A DNA stretch of 26,000 bases, taken from NCBI GenBank assembly GCA_964652155.1, contig CAZZBK010000084.1, positions 1 to 26,000 on the forward strand, in the 5' to 3' direction. The notes under the pieces are model-generated. The model saw nothing but the letters and a program-made list of their open reading frames with translations. It searched no databases and was not told the origin of the DNA. Below, in pieces: positions 1-6,784 of this stretch (position 1 is the first letter of the stretch; each line of letters opens with the position of its first letter). The position numbers and the translations under genes are program-made. This stretch comes from CAZZBK01 sp964652155. GTDB lineage: Bacteria; Planctomycetota; Planctomycetia; Pirellulales; PNKZ01.

Positions 1-247
1 CGAACTTGACGCCGCGCGTCATGTCGAAGGCGTCGATGGCGTCCATCAGGCCGAACACGCCGGCCGAGATGAGGTCATCGAGATCGACGCCATCGGGGAG
101 TCGGGCCCAAATGCGTTCGCCGTTATACTTGACCAGCGGCAGATAGTTTTCGACGAGGCGGTTGCGTAATTCCTGATTGCTGAGATCAGCTTTGAACGCT
201 TCCCAAACCTGGCCAATATCTTCCGCGGTGATAAACGAAGTTGCCAT
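1..247 (-). CDS. fliA: Flagellar sigma factor FliA/WhiG type (partial, N-terminal part)
   Basis: The first 82 residues of an RNA polymerase sigma-70-family factor are visible; the rest lies beyond the window's left edge. The start ATG at 247-245 is preceded by a strong CGGAGGAG ribosome site (GGAGG at 257-253, 5-nt spacing). The segment LVENYLPLVKYNGERIW is the usual region 1.2/2.1 start, and DLDDLISAGVFGLMDAIDAF is the region 2.1-2.2 core-binding signature that FliA/WhiG factors share. It is the last visible gene of the flhA-flhF-flhG operon, which matches the usual place of fliA. In the family it directs RNA polymerase to late flagellar promoters and is held by the anti-sigma factor FlgM. 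The DNA-binding regions 3 and 4 cannot be seen, so the FliA name rests on region 2 plus context. Confidence 0.88.
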   Translation of the reverse strand, partial: MATSFITAEDIGQVWEAFKADLSNQELRNRLVENYLPLVKYNGERIWARLPDGVDLDDLISAGVFGLMDAIDAFDMTRGVKF

Positions 248-317
248 GCACTCCTCCGTGACTGCAAGCTATGAGCACTCTGAACTGTGTGCGGCCGATC
301 GAGACGTCCCGTCACGA

Positions 318-578
318 TCAGCCAGCGGCTGACTGTTTTTCCACGCGGTCCTGGGCCTGCGCGTTCTCGTCGATTTTCTCGGTCAGTTGCGTGCGAACCG
401 TCTCATCGACGATTTGCGCCGCAATGACGCCGACGACGTAACCCAAGGCCGCGAACACGAGCAACCCGTACCAGGCCGTCAGCAGCACCTCTTGGAGGCC
501 GCCGCCGTTGGCCCAACCGAACACCAGTGCCGTGGACCAAGCCACGAGCGCCAAAGTGATCGCGTACGTTCGCTCCAC
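318..578 (-). CDS. Small two-helix membrane protein in the flagellar operon
   Basis: An 86-residue protein with two hydrophobic helices (about residues 5-23 and 30-56) followed by a charged, predicted coiled C-terminal tail of about 30 residues (DETVRTQLTEKIDENAQAQD). The start is GTG at 578-576, with an AGGGA-like site upstream. It lies between flhG (146-nt gap upstream) and the sigma-factor gene (70-nt gap downstream) on the same strand, so it is probably co-transcribed with them. I do not recognise a named family. By layout it would be an inner-membrane protein with a cytoplasmic helical tail. A role with FlhF/FlhG or the export gate is inference from position only. Codon use and amphipathic periodicity look like a real gene, and no longer competing frame is convincing here. 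Confidence 0.72.
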   Translation of the reverse strand: MERTYAITLALVAWSTALVFGWANGGGLQEVLLTAWYGLLVFAALGYVVGVIAAQIVDETVRTQLTEKIDENAQAQDRVEKQSAAG

Positions 579-724
579 GTTAACCGTCCCTTGCCGACCG
601 CCACCGGTAAACTCGACTCAGCCGTTAAGGTTTAACGACGCATCGCGCACCGAGCGGTAGGTCCGTGTATCGACCCAGGGACCGATCGAAGTTTAGTTTA
701 TCTCCAATTTCCGCACGAGGTTGT

Positions 725-1546
725 TTAGGGGGCATGGCTGAGCGCGGCTTCATGCCGCTCAGCGCGCCCGCGCCAGCATGATTGCAGTTGCTCGAGGAGC
801 GCGTCCAAGGCGAGTGCCGCGTGCCGCGGCGCAGCCGACGAGAACCGTTCGTCACGCGGCACATACGCGGTCGACTCGAACGAGAGGCCCAGGAACCGCT
901 GCGCGGTCTGTTCGAGCCGCGCGAGCGACTCGAGTCCTTGCACGCGGCTGTCGAGCCGATTGACGATGCCGCACAAGGGCGTGGTGATCTGCTGGCAATG
1001 CCAGCTCTTTAGCAGCCCATACGCGTCGAGCAGCGACACGTCGTCGGCAGTCGTGACAAGCAGCGCGCGGTCGGCGACCGCCGTCAGGCGCTGCGCCAGT
1101 CGGGTGAGTCCGCGCCCCAGGTCGAGCAGCACGACCTCGATGCCGTCCAGGCGGCGGAGTTGATCGAGCAAATGCTGGCAGGCCGACTCGCTCGGCTCCA
1201 GATGCGTGCGTCGGGGCCGCTCGCCACAGGCGATTAGCACGCCCGCGGGCCCCTCGACGAGCACGCGCCTCAAATCGTGCCGCTGCACGAATACGTCCCC
1301 CAGGTGCCGTTCGTCGTTCACGCCAGCGAGCGTCGCCAGGTCGGGACTGTCCAGCACGGCGTCCACGATCGCACAGCGTCGCCCAGCGCGCGACAGCGCC
1401 AGCGCCAATTGCAGCGTGAGCGTTGTGGTCCCCACGCCCCCCTTGGCACCCGAGAGCGCGATCAACACCGGCCCGACACCGCGCGTGGGTCGGTCGTGCG
1501 GCCCGCGTCGGATCCAGGAGCGAAGTTCGTGTGCTTGGTCGTGCAT
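725..1546 (-). CDS. flhG: FlhG/FleN/YlxH-type MinD-family ATPase with altered P-loop
   Basis: A 273-residue MinD/ParA-type protein. I chose ATG at 1546-1544 over the TTG at 1582 because it gives MHDQAHELRSW. This contains the DQAxxLR motif, which in characterised FlhG proteins forms the N-terminal helix that stimulates FlhF GTPase activity. The P-loop region is SGAKGGVGTTT (residues 32-42). The signature lysine K35 is present, but the usual second lysine of KGGxGK[ST] is T40. The switch I stretch is DAVLDSPDL (62-70) rather than the usual DxDxG pattern. A Walker B-like VVLLDLG ends near D142. In the family, FlhG with FlhF sets flagellar number and place. It follows flhF by 86 nt. ATP binding may differ from that of classical FlhG, and relation to CpaE/TadZ-like ATPases with a GTT loop is an alternative, but the DQAxxLR motif and neighbours favour FlhG. 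Confidence 0.88.
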   Translation of the reverse strand: MHDQAHELRSWIRRGPHDRPTRGVGPVLIALSGAKGGVGTTTLTLQLALALSRAGRRCAIVDAVLDSPDLATLAGVNDERHLGDVFVQRHDLRRVLVEGPAGVLIACGERPRRTHLEPSESACQHLLDQLRRLDGIEVVLLDLGRGLTRLAQRLTAVADRALLVTTADDVSLLDAYGLLKSWHCQQITTPLCGIVNRLDSRVQGLESLARLEQTAQRFLGLSFESTAYVPRDERFSSAAPRHAALALDALLEQLQSCWRGRAERHEAALSHAP

Positions 1547-1632
1547 GATGGTGTTGAGGGGGAGAATGACTACCAACGGCAATGCGTTTTAGCCCTCGGC
1601 GATAGGTCCGCAGGACCGTACGCCGGGGAACG

Positions 1633-2820
1633 CTATAAGGTGCTCGGACGAACGACGTGCTGCGCCAGCTCGCTAGCCCGCGCCACCGCGATGTCGTCGG
1701 GCACATTCTGTCCATTGGTCACGTAGCTCAGTGGCAATTTGCAAGCCCGCAGCAACGGCAACAGATTGCCCAGGTTGGTGGTCTCGTCGAGCTTGCTGAG
1801 GATCAGCGCCGTGGTCCCCACATCGGCAAAACTCTCGGCCGTGCGGGTGAGCGTGCGGGTGCCGGTGACGGCGCTGAGCACCAGATGCACGTCTTGCACA
1901 CCCGCCTCGGTCAAAAAGCTTTTCAGCTCTTGAATCTGCACTTCGTCCTTCAAGCTCCGGCCGGCCGTGTCGAGCAGCACCAGGTCGAGGTTGGCCATGT
2001 CGGCGGTCGCCTGGCGGATTTCGCGCGGCGTGGTGACGACCCGCATCGGCAAATCGATGATGTCTGCATAGGTCCTGAGCTGCTCGACGGCCGCGATGCG
2101 ATAGGTGTCGACGGTGATGAGCCCGACCCGCTTTTTCTCGCGCAGCCGATAATGGGCCGCGAGCTTGGCGATGGTGGTCGTCTTGCCGACCCCGGTCGGG
2201 CCCACGAGCGCCACCAGCCGGCACAGGCCGGGGGTCAATTTCAACGGTCCGCTGCAATGGATCTCGTTCTCGATGAGCGTCGCCAGTCGCGAACGCAAGG
2301 TCCGCTCGTCGGTCAGCTCATGATCGGGCACCAACGTCCTGAGGCGCTCGACCAACTCGCGGGAGAGCGCCTCGTCGAGTTCGGCGTCGATCAAGTCGGT
2401 GTACAGTCGAAAAAGCCGATCAGGGAGCGTCGTGCTCGCCGAACTGTTCGTCCGGCGACACAGTTCCTCGACCACGGTTTGCAGGTGCTGCAATTGGCCG
2501 CGCAACTCGTCTCGAAACGCCTGTTTGTCGGGCGCGGGCTCGCTGGGCACTTTGGCCTCGGGGATCGGCGCGGACGAAATGGCCAGCGGCGCGGGCGCGG
2601 GAGGGGGCGGCGACAAGGCCTCGCGCGAGGGCCAGCGGCTCGGCACGTTGACCTCGCTCGACGCGACCACCTCGAACTTGCGCATCCCGGGAATCCAGCG
2701 GAGCAGAGAGCCGCTGTTGATCTCGCGCGTGTGCAGCACGGCGGCCGATGGTCCCAACTCGCGGCGGACCATCACCAGGGCCTCTTGCAGCGTCGTGGCT
2801 CGAAAGGTGCGAATGTTCAT
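1633..2820 (-). CDS. flhF: FlhF, SRP-type GTPase for flagellar placement
   Basis: A 395-residue SRP-family GTPase. The N-terminal MNIRTFRATTLQEAL followed by RELGPSAAVLHTR (to about residue 32) is the FlhF-specific start. A proline/alanine-rich linker spans about 68-98, then an N domain (about 100-195) and a G domain. G1 is GPTGVGKTT (207-215), the SRP-type motif DTYRIAAVEQLRTYA is at 238-252, G3 is DTAGR (284-288) and G4-like SKLDE is at 342-346. FlhF dimers bind GTP at the membrane and recruit early flagellar parts to the chosen site. FlhG acts as its activator/regulator, and here it is the next gene. No clear Shine-Dalgarno site precedes the ATG at 2820; the 104-nt gap upstream is filled with heptanucleotide repeats, so translation may depend on that leader. 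Length and motifs are complete. Confidence 0.96.
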   Translation of the reverse strand: MNIRTFRATTLQEALVMVRRELGPSAAVLHTREINSGSLLRWIPGMRKFEVVASSEVNVPSRWPSREALSPPPPAPAPLAISSAPIPEAKVPSEPAPDKQAFRDELRGQLQHLQTVVEELCRRTNSSASTTLPDRLFRLYTDLIDAELDEALSRELVERLRTLVPDHELTDERTLRSRLATLIENEIHCSGPLKLTPGLCRLVALVGPTGVGKTTTIAKLAAHYRLREKKRVGLITVDTYRIAAVEQLRTYADIIDLPMRVVTTPREIRQATADMANLDLVLLDTAGRSLKDEVQIQELKSFLTEAGVQDVHLVLSAVTGTRTLTRTAESFADVGTTALILSKLDETTNLGNLLPLLRACKLPLSYVTNGQNVPDDIAVARASELAQHVVRPSTL

Positions 2821-2825
2821 GGGGG

Positions 2826-2920
2826 CAATGATGAATGCGGAATGATGAATGATGAATGTCTACGTCTGAGTCAACGAACCACGCTTCCTCAACTCCAGTC
2901 TCCGGTCTCCAGTCTGCTGC
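2826..2920. repeat. Degenerate heptanucleotide tandem arrays between flhA and flhF
   Basis: On the plus strand five units of the form GAATGAT run without gaps from 2826 to 2860 (one unit is CAATGAT, one GAATGCG, one GAATGTC). After a 32-nt spacer, four units of the form CTCCAGT run from 2893 to 2920 (one CTCCGGT, one CTGCTGC). The two arrays have different unit sequences but the same period of seven. They fill nearly the whole gap between the flhA stop (2925) and the flhF start (2820). No coding sense is evident. They resemble in kind, not in sequence, the heptameric STRR repeats known from cyanobacteria. Confidence 0.85.
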
Positions 2921-2924
2921 CCTC

Positions 2925-5018
2925 TCACTTCGCGTCGCTGACCATGCCGACGGCCTCGATCTGCGTGTCGCGCGTGATCTCGTTGAAGCTCAGCACGACC
3001 AATTGCGGCAGATGCGATTGCGTCAACCGCTTGAGCAGCGGCCGCGTCTGCGGACTCACGAGCACGATGGGCGGGTGATTGCCGCGCTTGAGCTTCTCCA
3101 ACTCGGCGGCGATCGCGCGGCACGTGACGTCAATGGCCTGCGGCGACATGCGAACCACAATGCCGCGCTCGGTCAACTCGGCCCCGGCGCGAATGCGATC
3201 CTCGACGGCCGGGTCGAGCGTCACGACACGCATCGTGCCGTTGGTGTCGCGATAACGACCGCAAATGGTGCGCCCCAGCCGATGACGCACAAACTCGCCC
3301 AGCAGCACGGGGTCCTTGGTCCGCGCGGCGTAATCGCCGAGCGTCTCCAGGATCGGCGCGAGCTGCCGGATCGGCACCTGCTCGTTGAGCAGCAACTGCA
3401 ACACCTGCTGCAACTCGGCCAGCTTCAGCACGCCCGGCACCAACTCGTCGACCACTGCCGGCGAGGTCTTCTTGAGCTCGTCGAGCAAATGCTTGGTGGC
3501 GTCGCGGGTCAGAATTTCGTCGGCATGCTTGCGGACGACCGCTGAGAGGTGCGTGGCGATGACCGCCGAGGGCTCGACCACGGTGTAGCCAAGCATCTCG
3601 GCCCGCTCGCGCTCGGCAGGTTCGATCCAAGTCGCCGGACGATCGAATGCCGGCTCGCGCACGTCGATCCCCGTCACCTTGCCGGTCGTCACGCCCGAGT
3701 CCATCGCGAGCTGCATTTGCGGGTAGATTGTCCCTTGGGCCACGGCGACGCCGGCGATCTTGACGCGATACGTGTTCTGCTCCAGACGCATGTTGTCGCG
3801 CAGCCGGACCTTGGGCAGGATAATGCCCACGTCGCTGGCGACCATCTGCCGCACGCCATGCACCCGTTCGAGCAAATCGCCGCCGCGGCGCGGGTCGGCC
3901 AGCTTCACGAGCGACACGCTCAACTCGATCTCCATCGGATCGACTTGCAGCAGGTCCTCGATGCGTTCGTCGGGCTTTTTCTGCTGCGCCTCGGCGCTCG
4001 CCTTGGCGACTTTCGTGCGGCTGTCTTTGTCTTGACGGTTGAGCGTCAGCGCCAACGCCACGCAACTGCCGCCAATCGTGAGCAGCGGAATGGTCGGCAA
4101 CGACGTGAATACGAGCAACCCCAGAAAGCCTCCGGTCACGAACAACGCCTGAGGGCGGCTGAGCAATTGACCAATAAACTCTTGTGGCAAATTCGTGTCG
4201 GTCGAGCTGCGCGTGGTCAGCAAGCCAGCGGCCAGCGAGATGAGAAAGGCGGGGACCTGACTCACCAGACCGTCGCCGATCGTCAGCTTGGTGTACACCT
4301 CGGCCGCGCGAGCCAAGGGCATCCCCCCCTGAATCACGCCGATGAACAAGCCGCCGACGATATTCACCACCGTGATAATGATGCCCGCGATCGCGTCGCC
4401 GCGGACAAATTTGCTGGCACCGTCCATCGAGCCAAAAAAGTCGGCTTGCTGGGTGATTTCCAAGCGGCGTCTTTGCGCCTCCTTCTCGTCGATCACGCCT
4501 GCGTTCAGGTCGGCGTCGATAGCCATCTGTCGGCCGGGCATGCCGTCCAAGGCAAAACGGGCGGCCACTTCGCTGATGCGTGTCGCACCCTTGGTGATGA
4601 CCACGAACTGAATGACAACGATGATGATGAAGATAATCAGCCCGACCACCATGCGGTCGCCGGCGACAAACTCGCCGAAACTTCGCACCACGTCGCCGGC
4701 CGCCGACAATCCCTGACGATCGGCCTTGGTCAAAATCAAGCGCGTGGTCGCCACGTTGAGCACCAAACGACCCAAGGTCGTGGCCAGCAACAGCGACGGA
4801 AAAACATTGAACTCGAGCGGATTCTTCACGTTGATCGTGGTCAACAGCATCAGCACCGCCACGGTGATGTTGAGTGCCAACAGCACGTCCAACACCGGCG
4901 CAGGGACCGGCACCATGATCACCAGCACGCTGGCGATAAAGCCGATCGGCAAAATGAGGTCGGTGCCGCGCCCCAGCGCACTGCGCGCCGGAGTCGCTGG
5001 CAACGCTCCCGAGGCCAT
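2925..5018 (-). CDS. flhA: FlhA, flagellar type III export gate protein
   Basis: A 697-residue inner-membrane protein that forms the export gate ring of the flagellar type III secretion apparatus. ATG at 5018-5016 is chosen because GGAG lies 5 nt upstream; the longer GTG start at 5087 would add 23 residues without family support. Hydrophobic segments fill about residues 21-325 (for example 21-40, 43-62, 122-142, 209-230, 253-267, 293-327). The FHIPEP-family cytoplasmic loop signature RISEVAARFALDGMPGRQMA is at 147-166, followed by IDADLNAG. The C-terminal 370 residues form the cytosolic ring domain that receives chaperone-substrate complexes. It is the first gene of its operon and is transcribed away from the DUF1501 gene. 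Length and motif content are typical. Confidence 0.97.
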   Translation of the reverse strand: MASGALPATPARSALGRGTDLILPIGFIASVLVIMVPVPAPVLDVLLALNITVAVLMLLTTINVKNPLEFNVFPSLLLATTLGRLVLNVATTRLILTKADRQGLSAAGDVVRSFGEFVAGDRMVVGLIIFIIIVVIQFVVITKGATRISEVAARFALDGMPGRQMAIDADLNAGVIDEKEAQRRRLEITQQADFFGSMDGASKFVRGDAIAGIIITVVNIVGGLFIGVIQGGMPLARAAEVYTKLTIGDGLVSQVPAFLISLAAGLLTTRSSTDTNLPQEFIGQLLSRPQALFVTGGFLGLLVFTSLPTIPLLTIGGSCVALALTLNRQDKDSRTKVAKASAEAQQKKPDERIEDLLQVDPMEIELSVSLVKLADPRRGGDLLERVHGVRQMVASDVGIILPKVRLRDNMRLEQNTYRVKIAGVAVAQGTIYPQMQLAMDSGVTTGKVTGIDVREPAFDRPATWIEPAERERAEMLGYTVVEPSAVIATHLSAVVRKHADEILTRDATKHLLDELKKTSPAVVDELVPGVLKLAELQQVLQLLLNEQVPIRQLAPILETLGDYAARTKDPVLLGEFVRHRLGRTICGRYRDTNGTMRVVTLDPAVEDRIRAGAELTERGIVVRMSPQAIDVTCRAIAAELEKLKRGNHPPIVLVSPQTRPLLKRLTQSHLPQLVVLSFNEITRDTQIEAVGMVSDAK

Positions 5019-5352
5019 AGTGACTCCGGATGCTGGCAGACGACAGGTTGGGAACTGTGAAGAGGGGCGAACGGTACTCAAACCCACCCAAAGAGTCTAG
5101 GGCGGTTTGCCCGCGCCGCCTTGCTAGCAAGCGCCTGACATCATCGCGCTTGCTAGCATATTGAGCGGCTCAGTCGCGGTTGTGAGGCGATGGAAGCCGC
5201 TCCTGAGACCGCGCAAGCCCGGTGCCCGGTCGTTCGCTCTCCTCGATGCCCTGGCAGGGCCAGTCTCCCATGTTGGGGGGCAATGGCTTGATAATGGCCA
5301 GCCGCGCAAGAACAATAGGCCTGTCGTCGCTGCTTCTCGTTCCGAGCATGCC
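5019..5352. other. Divergent intergenic region between flhA and the DUF1501 gene
   Basis: 334 nt that must hold the start signals for both the leftward flagellar operon and the rightward DUF1501 gene. The flhA Shine-Dalgarno GGAG is at 5027-5024. The clear structure is a duplicated palindrome at 5120-5158 (listed separately). An AT-richer GATAAT at about 5291-5297 could be a -10 for the rightward gene, but I see no matching -35. Open frames that run through this stretch (for example an upstream extension of the DUF1501 frame from 5161) have no family-like residues and were not called. Confidence 0.6.
5120..5158. promoter_or_regulatory. Duplicated CTTGCTAGCA palindrome / 13-bp perfect inverted repeat
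   Basis: TGCTAGCAAGCGC at 5122-5134 and its exact reverse complement at 5146-5158 are separated by 11 nt. The left half also contains a self-palindrome, CTTGCTAGCAAG (5120-5131), and CTTGCTAGCA recurs at 5149-5158, 29 bp on. It can therefore be read either as two operator half-sites for a dimeric regulator or as an RNA hairpin. It sits in the middle of the divergent flhA/DUF1501 promoter region. No T-run follows on either strand, so a classical terminator is unlikely. Confidence 0.5.
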
Positions 5353-6753
5353 ATGTCCCACGCTCCTTATACCCGCCGCGAGTTGCTCTCCCGCGGGGGC
5401 ATGGGCTTTGGCCTGCTCGCTCTGGCCGAGGTCTTGAAGCAAGATGGGGCGCTCGTGCAAGGGGCGAGCGTCGAGTTGCCGCTCGCACCCAAGCGGCCGC
5501 ACTTTGCTCCTCGGGCCAAGCAGGTCGTGCACCTCTTTATGAACGGCGGCGCGTCGCAAGTCGACACGTTTGACCCGAAGCCGGCGCTCGACAAGTACCA
5601 CGGCAAGCCGCTCCCCTCGCCTAACCTAAGGACCGAGCGCAAGACTGGCGCGGCGATGCGCAGCCCGTTCAGCTTTCGCAAGTATGGACAGAGCGGGATC
5701 GAGGTCAGTGAGCTATTTGCCCACACGGCCCGGCACGTCGACGAGATGTGTTTCATTCGTTCGATGCAGGCCGACGTGCCGAACCACGAGCCGTCGCTGA
5801 TGCTGATGAACTGCGGTGACGCGCGGCTGCCGCGCCCCAGCATGGGCTCATGGATCACCTACGGCCTGGGGAGCGAGAACCAGAACCTGCCCGGCTTCAT
5901 GGTCATGTGCCCCAACGGGGTGCCGATCGTCGGCACGCAGAATTGGCGCAGCGCGTTTTTGCCCGGCGCGTATCAAGGGACCGCGATCGACACCAAACAC
6001 ACCGAGCTTCCCAAGCTGCTCGAGAACATCCAGAGCCCGATCAACTCGACCGAGCAGCGACGGCAGTTGGATTTGCTCGCCTCACTCAACGCGCGGCACG
6101 CCGCGGCGCGGCAACACGACCCACTGCTGGAAGCCCGGCTGCAAACGTTCGAGCTGGCCTATCGCATGCAAGGCGAGGCGGCCGAGGCGTTCGACCTCAA
6201 TCGCGAACCGGCTTACATTCGCGAGGCGTATGGCTCGGGCGTGCATGGCCGGCAACTGCTCATTACCCGGCGGCTACTCGAACGCGGCGTGCGATTCATT
6301 CAGCTCTGGAGCGGAGGCGGGCAGCCGTGGGACAATCACGACAACCTTGAGAAGAACCATCGCAAGCTGGCCGCCGAATGGGATCTGCCGCTGAGCGCGT
6401 TCCTTACCGATCTCAAGCAGCGCGGGCTATTGGAGACCACGCTGGTCATGTGGGGGGGCGAGTTCGGCCGCACGCCGGTCGCCGAGCTGCCGGCCCTCAA
6501 CGGTCGCGACCACAACCATTACGGCTTCACGATGTGGCTCTGCGGCGGCGGCGTTCGCGGCGGCTACGTGCATGGCGCAACCGACGAGTTTGGCTTTCAA
6601 GCCGTCGAGAACAAGGTGCACGTACACGATCTGCACGCGACCCTCTTGCATCTGCTCGGTTTCGATCACGAGCGGCTCACGTATCGCTACGCTGGCCGCG
6701 ACTTCCGCCTAACCGACGTGCATGGGCAGGTTGTACACGACGTGATCGCGTAA
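5353..6753 (+). CDS. DUF1501 family protein with Tat-type leader
   Basis: A 466-residue protein of the DUF1501 family, sulfatase/phosphatase-fold proteins greatly expanded in planctomycetes. ATG at 5353 is chosen because it gives the family-like start MSHAPYTRRELLSRGGMGFG, with a twin-arginine TRRELL motif at residues 7-12 and a short hydrophobic stretch (15-28). Family-like segments include VVHLFMNGGASQVDTFDPKP near residue 57, QLWSGGGQPWDNHDN near 318, and WGGEFGRTP plus GRDHNHYGFTMWLCGGGVRGG near 365-405. Export through Tat is inferred from the leader. The enzymatic activity of the family is not established. These genes usually follow a DUF1549/DUF1553 cytochrome-type partner; none is adjacent here, and upstream lies the divergent flhA. 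The gene converges on a PQQ-like propeller gene with only 31 nt between stops. Confidence 0.93.
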   Translation: MSHAPYTRRELLSRGGMGFGLLALAEVLKQDGALVQGASVELPLAPKRPHFAPRAKQVVHLFMNGGASQVDTFDPKPALDKYHGKPLPSPNLRTERKTGAAMRSPFSFRKYGQSGIEVSELFAHTARHVDEMCFIRSMQADVPNHEPSLMLMNCGDARLPRPSMGSWITYGLGSENQNLPGFMVMCPNGVPIVGTQNWRSAFLPGAYQGTAIDTKHTELPKLLENIQSPINSTEQRRQLDLLASLNARHAAARQHDPLLEARLQTFELAYRMQGEAAEAFDLNREPAYIREAYGSGVHGRQLLITRRLLERGVRFIQLWSGGGQPWDNHDNLEKNHRKLAAEWDLPLSAFLTDLKQRGLLETTLVMWGGEFGRTPVAELPALNGRDHNHYGFTMWLCGGGVRGGYVHGATDEFGFQAVENKVHVHDLHATLLHLLGFDHERLTYRYAGRDFRLTDVHGQVVHDVIA

Positions 6754-6784
6754 CCTCGACCACTCCGGTCTCGCTCCTCGCCGC

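Noticed and set aside
1605..1617. Small inverted repeat GGTCC-GCA-GGACC between flhF and flhG
   Set aside because: Only 5 bp with a 3-nt loop and no T-run; expected by chance in GC-rich DNA.
1657..3078. Long plus-strand open frame (473 codons) opposite flhF
   Set aside because: It mirrors flhF, which has full SRP-GTPase motifs. The translation is His/Gln/Arg-rich without motifs, as expected for an antisense shadow in GC-rich DNA.
3549..5060. Plus-strand open frame of about 500 codons opposite flhA
   Set aside because: It is the shadow of flhA and very rich in His, Gln, Arg and Asp; no family features or ribosome site.
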